A stretch of 64,000 bases of DNA from positions 1 through 64,000 of the forward strand of contig NZ_JACHBZ010000003.1 of the NCBI RefSeq assembly GCF_014200575.1, given 5' to 3'. Below are positions 62,301 to 64,000 of the stretch, in pieces. Below the pieces are notes generated by a model. It saw only the letters and a list, made by a program, of their open reading frames with translations, made no database searches and was not told where the DNA came from. The stretch comes from Mucilaginibacter saanensis. GTDB lineage: Bacteria > Bacteroidota > Bacteroidia > Sphingobacteriales > Sphingobacteriaceae. The position numbers and the translations under genes were made by a program. Position 1 is the stretch's first letter, and every line of letters starts with the position of its first letter.

Positions 62301-63305
62301 ATGGGTAATATGAATATTAAAAAGCTTGCCCAGGAACTAAATCTATCACCGGCAACGGTTTCAAGGGCATTAAGGGACAATTACCAAATTAGTCCCGAAA
62401 CCAAGACAAAAGTATTGGCTATGGCTAAAAAGCTAAACTACGAGCCCAATCCCTTTGCAAGTAACCTGCGCAATCAAAAAAGTAAAACCATTGCCGTAAT
62501 TATACCGGAGGTAGCCAATAACTTTTTTTCACAGGCAATTAATGGTATTGAGGAAATTGCCCGTATGCGCGATTACCATGTACTCATTTACCAGACACAT
62601 GAAAAAAGTGAAACCGAAATTGCATTTACCCAGCGTTTAATCAGCGGCCGGGTTGACGGGATCCTGATTTCCATCTCAAGCGAAACAAATGATAATGAGC
62701 ACCTGAAAGAGATCATCAAAAATATACCCGTGGTATTTTTTGACCGCGTTTATGAGGATATTGACGCAGTTAAGATAACTACCGACGATTATGAAAGTAC
62801 CTATAATGCTACATGCCATTTAATTGCCTGCGGATGTAAAAAGATTGGCTATTTACTGGCGCTAAATAATATTTCGACCGGAAAGAAACGGTTTGACGGT
62901 TACAAGAATGCCTTAAAGGATAATGAAATTCCTTACAATTCTGATTTAATTTTAACCGATTCCAATAACGATGAGGAGAATTATGAACACATAAAACAAC
63001 TGCTCCATACTCAAAAACCTGATGGTATTATATCGTCTGTTGAAGAGATGGCACTACCCTGCTATTATGCCTGTAAAGAGCTTGATATCCGTATACCTGA
63101 CGATATCAAGATCATTAGTTTTTCAAATCTTAAAACGGCTCCCCTCCTAAATCCATCACTTACTACAATTACGCAACCAGCATTTGAAATAGGAAAAGAG
63201 GCTGCAAGTATCATGTTTAAAATATTGGATAAAAAGTATTTTGAACCCAATCAAACACATATACTGAAATCAACCCTGATCAAAAGGGAATCTACTTCTT
63301 TTTAA
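62301..63305 (+). CDS. LacI family transcriptional regulator
   Basis: 334 aa. Residues ~4-60 are the LacI helix-turn-helix and hinge (MNIKKLAQELNLSPATVSRA, then LNYEPNPFASNLRNQKSKTI). The rest is a periplasmic-binding-like effector domain (IAVIIPEVANNFFSQAINGI, GRVDGILISISSET, PVVFFDRVYEDIDAVKITTD, PDGIISSVEEMALPCYYACK). ATG 62310 is an alternative start. Divergent from susCD and a likely repressor or sensor for the locus, binding a pectin-derived sugar. Most PULs use hybrid two-component, SusR or ECF systems, so a LacI regulator is less usual. Confidence 0.93.
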   Translation: MGNMNIKKLAQELNLSPATVSRALRDNYQISPETKTKVLAMAKKLNYEPNPFASNLRNQKSKTIAVIIPEVANNFFSQAINGIEEIARMRDYHVLIYQTHEKSETEIAFTQRLISGRVDGILISISSETNDNEHLKEIIKNIPVVFFDRVYEDIDAVKITTDDYESTYNATCHLIACGCKKIGYLLALNNISTGKKRFDGYKNALKDNEIPYNSDLILTDSNNDEENYEHIKQLLHTQKPDGIISSVEEMALPCYYACKELDIRIPDDIKIISFSNLKTAPLLNPSLTTITQPAFEIGKEAASIMFKILDKKYFEPNQTHILKSTLIKRESTSF

Positions 63306-63476
63306 ATTGTAACGAGGTTGACGCAACTACTATAATGGCAAATCGGGAACCCGTTATTTTACAGAGCATTTAACTCATTATTGCAATGGGACATTAATAA
63401 TTTACACAATCGATTACCGGTATCTTTTCAGCAATAATTGATACAAAATCTGCAGCTAAATAAGCCATGTAATATA

Positions 63477-64000
63477 TTACGGAGTGTTAATTATTAAACT
63501 ATTTAACGTGGCGGGTTTAATCTTCAAAATATTACCATCATGATCAAAGTTCAAACTATCCAAACACAGTTCCCGTAAAACATATTCTTTATTCTGAGGG
63601 TGTATGCGATGATACAAAATATAATACTGTCCGTTCTGATTAAAAACTGTATGATGCCCGGGCCCTGTAGTCAGGCTGTCAGCACTGGTTGAAAGTATCG
63701 GATCATACTTACCCTCGGTCCAGGGGCCAAAAGGCGTTTTGCTCGTGGCGTACCTGATCTGATAAGTAGCATCTATAGCCTTACCGTAAGAGTACATTAA
63801 ATAGTAAGTATTATTACGTTTAACCATGTGCGGGGCTTCAAAATAATGCGGAGGTGTAATATCAACAGGTTCCCCGTCAAACGTAATCATATCTTTCTTC
63901 AGCTTTACGGCCATGCAGTGACCATTTATCCAATTAAAGCCCGATCCCCAATATAAATATGCCTGGCCGTTGTTATCAATAAAACAATCAGGATCAATAT
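63477..64000 (-). CDS. Glycoside hydrolase family 43 (partial, 5' end outside window)
   Basis: The frame is open to base 64000, so the N-terminus lies outside; about 173 C-terminal residues are seen. The edge reads IDPDCFIDNNGQAYLYWGSG, a common GH43 blade sequence, followed by EAPHMVKRNNTYYLMYSYG and GPGHHTVFNQNGQYYILYHR, which include expected catalytic Glu and His positions of the five-bladed propeller. The family includes arabinanases, arabinofuranosidases and xylosidases; with GH28 nearby, pectin side-chain arabinan or galactan is the probable target. It ends convergently with the LacI gene. Confidence 0.88.
   Translation of the reverse strand, partial: IDPDCFIDNNGQAYLYWGSGFNWINGHCMAVKLKKDMITFDGEPVDITPPHYFEAPHMVKRNNTYYLMYSYGKAIDATYQIRYATSKTPFGPWTEGKYDPILSTSADSLTTGPGHHTVFNQNGQYYILYHRIHPQNKEYVLRELCLDSLNFDHDGNILKIKPATLNSLIINTP

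Overview
The window is chromosomal DNA of a Bacteroidota bacterium, most probably family Sphingobacteriaceae (Mucilaginibacter/Pedobacter-like). This rests on protein content (SusC/SusD pair, TonB receptors with carboxypeptidase-like extensions, HYC_CC_PP-like protein, DUF4468), on starts that mostly lack a strong Shine-Dalgarno, and on repeated exact matches to the Bacteroidota -7 element TAnnTTTG, two of them with TTG exactly 19 nt upstream. The assignment comes from reading, not from a database search.

Layout. 1-8.9 kb holds housekeeping genes: mannose-1-phosphate guanylyltransferase tail, rlmB, dnaB, a chromate transporter, a TPR protein, etfBA, a bifunctional nuclease, and an MFS nucleoside-type permease. 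8.9-11.4 kb is a ThuA/GMC-oxidoreductase pair typical of oxidative (3-keto) sugar catabolism. 11.6-18.0 kb holds a MOSC protein, a SelW-like protein and a sulfate/sulfite assimilation cluster: Rrf2 regulator, a hairpin-plus-U-tract leader, siroheme sulfite reductase with a C-terminal HEPN domain, an apparent cobA stub, a Met8-like siroheme domain fused to a TSUP permease, and cysH. 18.2-21.2 kb is a large TonB receptor. 21.8-34.7 kb has proBA, two candidate microgenes in an AT-rich gap, mnmA, topA and a giant alpha-2-macroglobulin. A wrecked IS1182-like element and tRNA-Leu(UAG) follow. 35.4-41.0 kb is a leftward envelope-sugar block (kdsA, kdsD, nucleotide-sugar dehydrogenase, WcaJ-like initiating transferase, BtuF-like protein).

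41.75-47.0 kb looks like the worn remains of an integrative element at tRNA-Leu(CAA): tyrosine integrase beside the tRNA, a small ORF with a structured leader, a DUF4468 protein, and an 836-aa chimera whose N-terminus is a MmcQ/YjbR domain and whose remainder resembles a phage tail tape-measure protein. Next come an inner-membrane winged-helix regulator with its DNA-binding domain at the C-terminus, divergent from a small secreted protein, an Lrp regulator, and a cobalamin riboswitch controlling metE. A truncated glyA and a 6-pyruvoyl-tetrahydropterin synthase homologue follow.

55.4-64.0 kb is a pectin-type polysaccharide utilization locus: GH28, SusD, SusC, a divergent LacI regulator and a GH43 enzyme cut by the window end. 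SusC/SusD would import oligosaccharides released by the GH28 and GH43 enzymes, with the LacI protein as probable local sensor.

Most noteworthy: the MmcQ/tape-measure chimera, the fused and attenuator-like sulfur cluster with an eroded cobA, and the promoter-backed 30-aa membrane microprotein at 24.2 kb.
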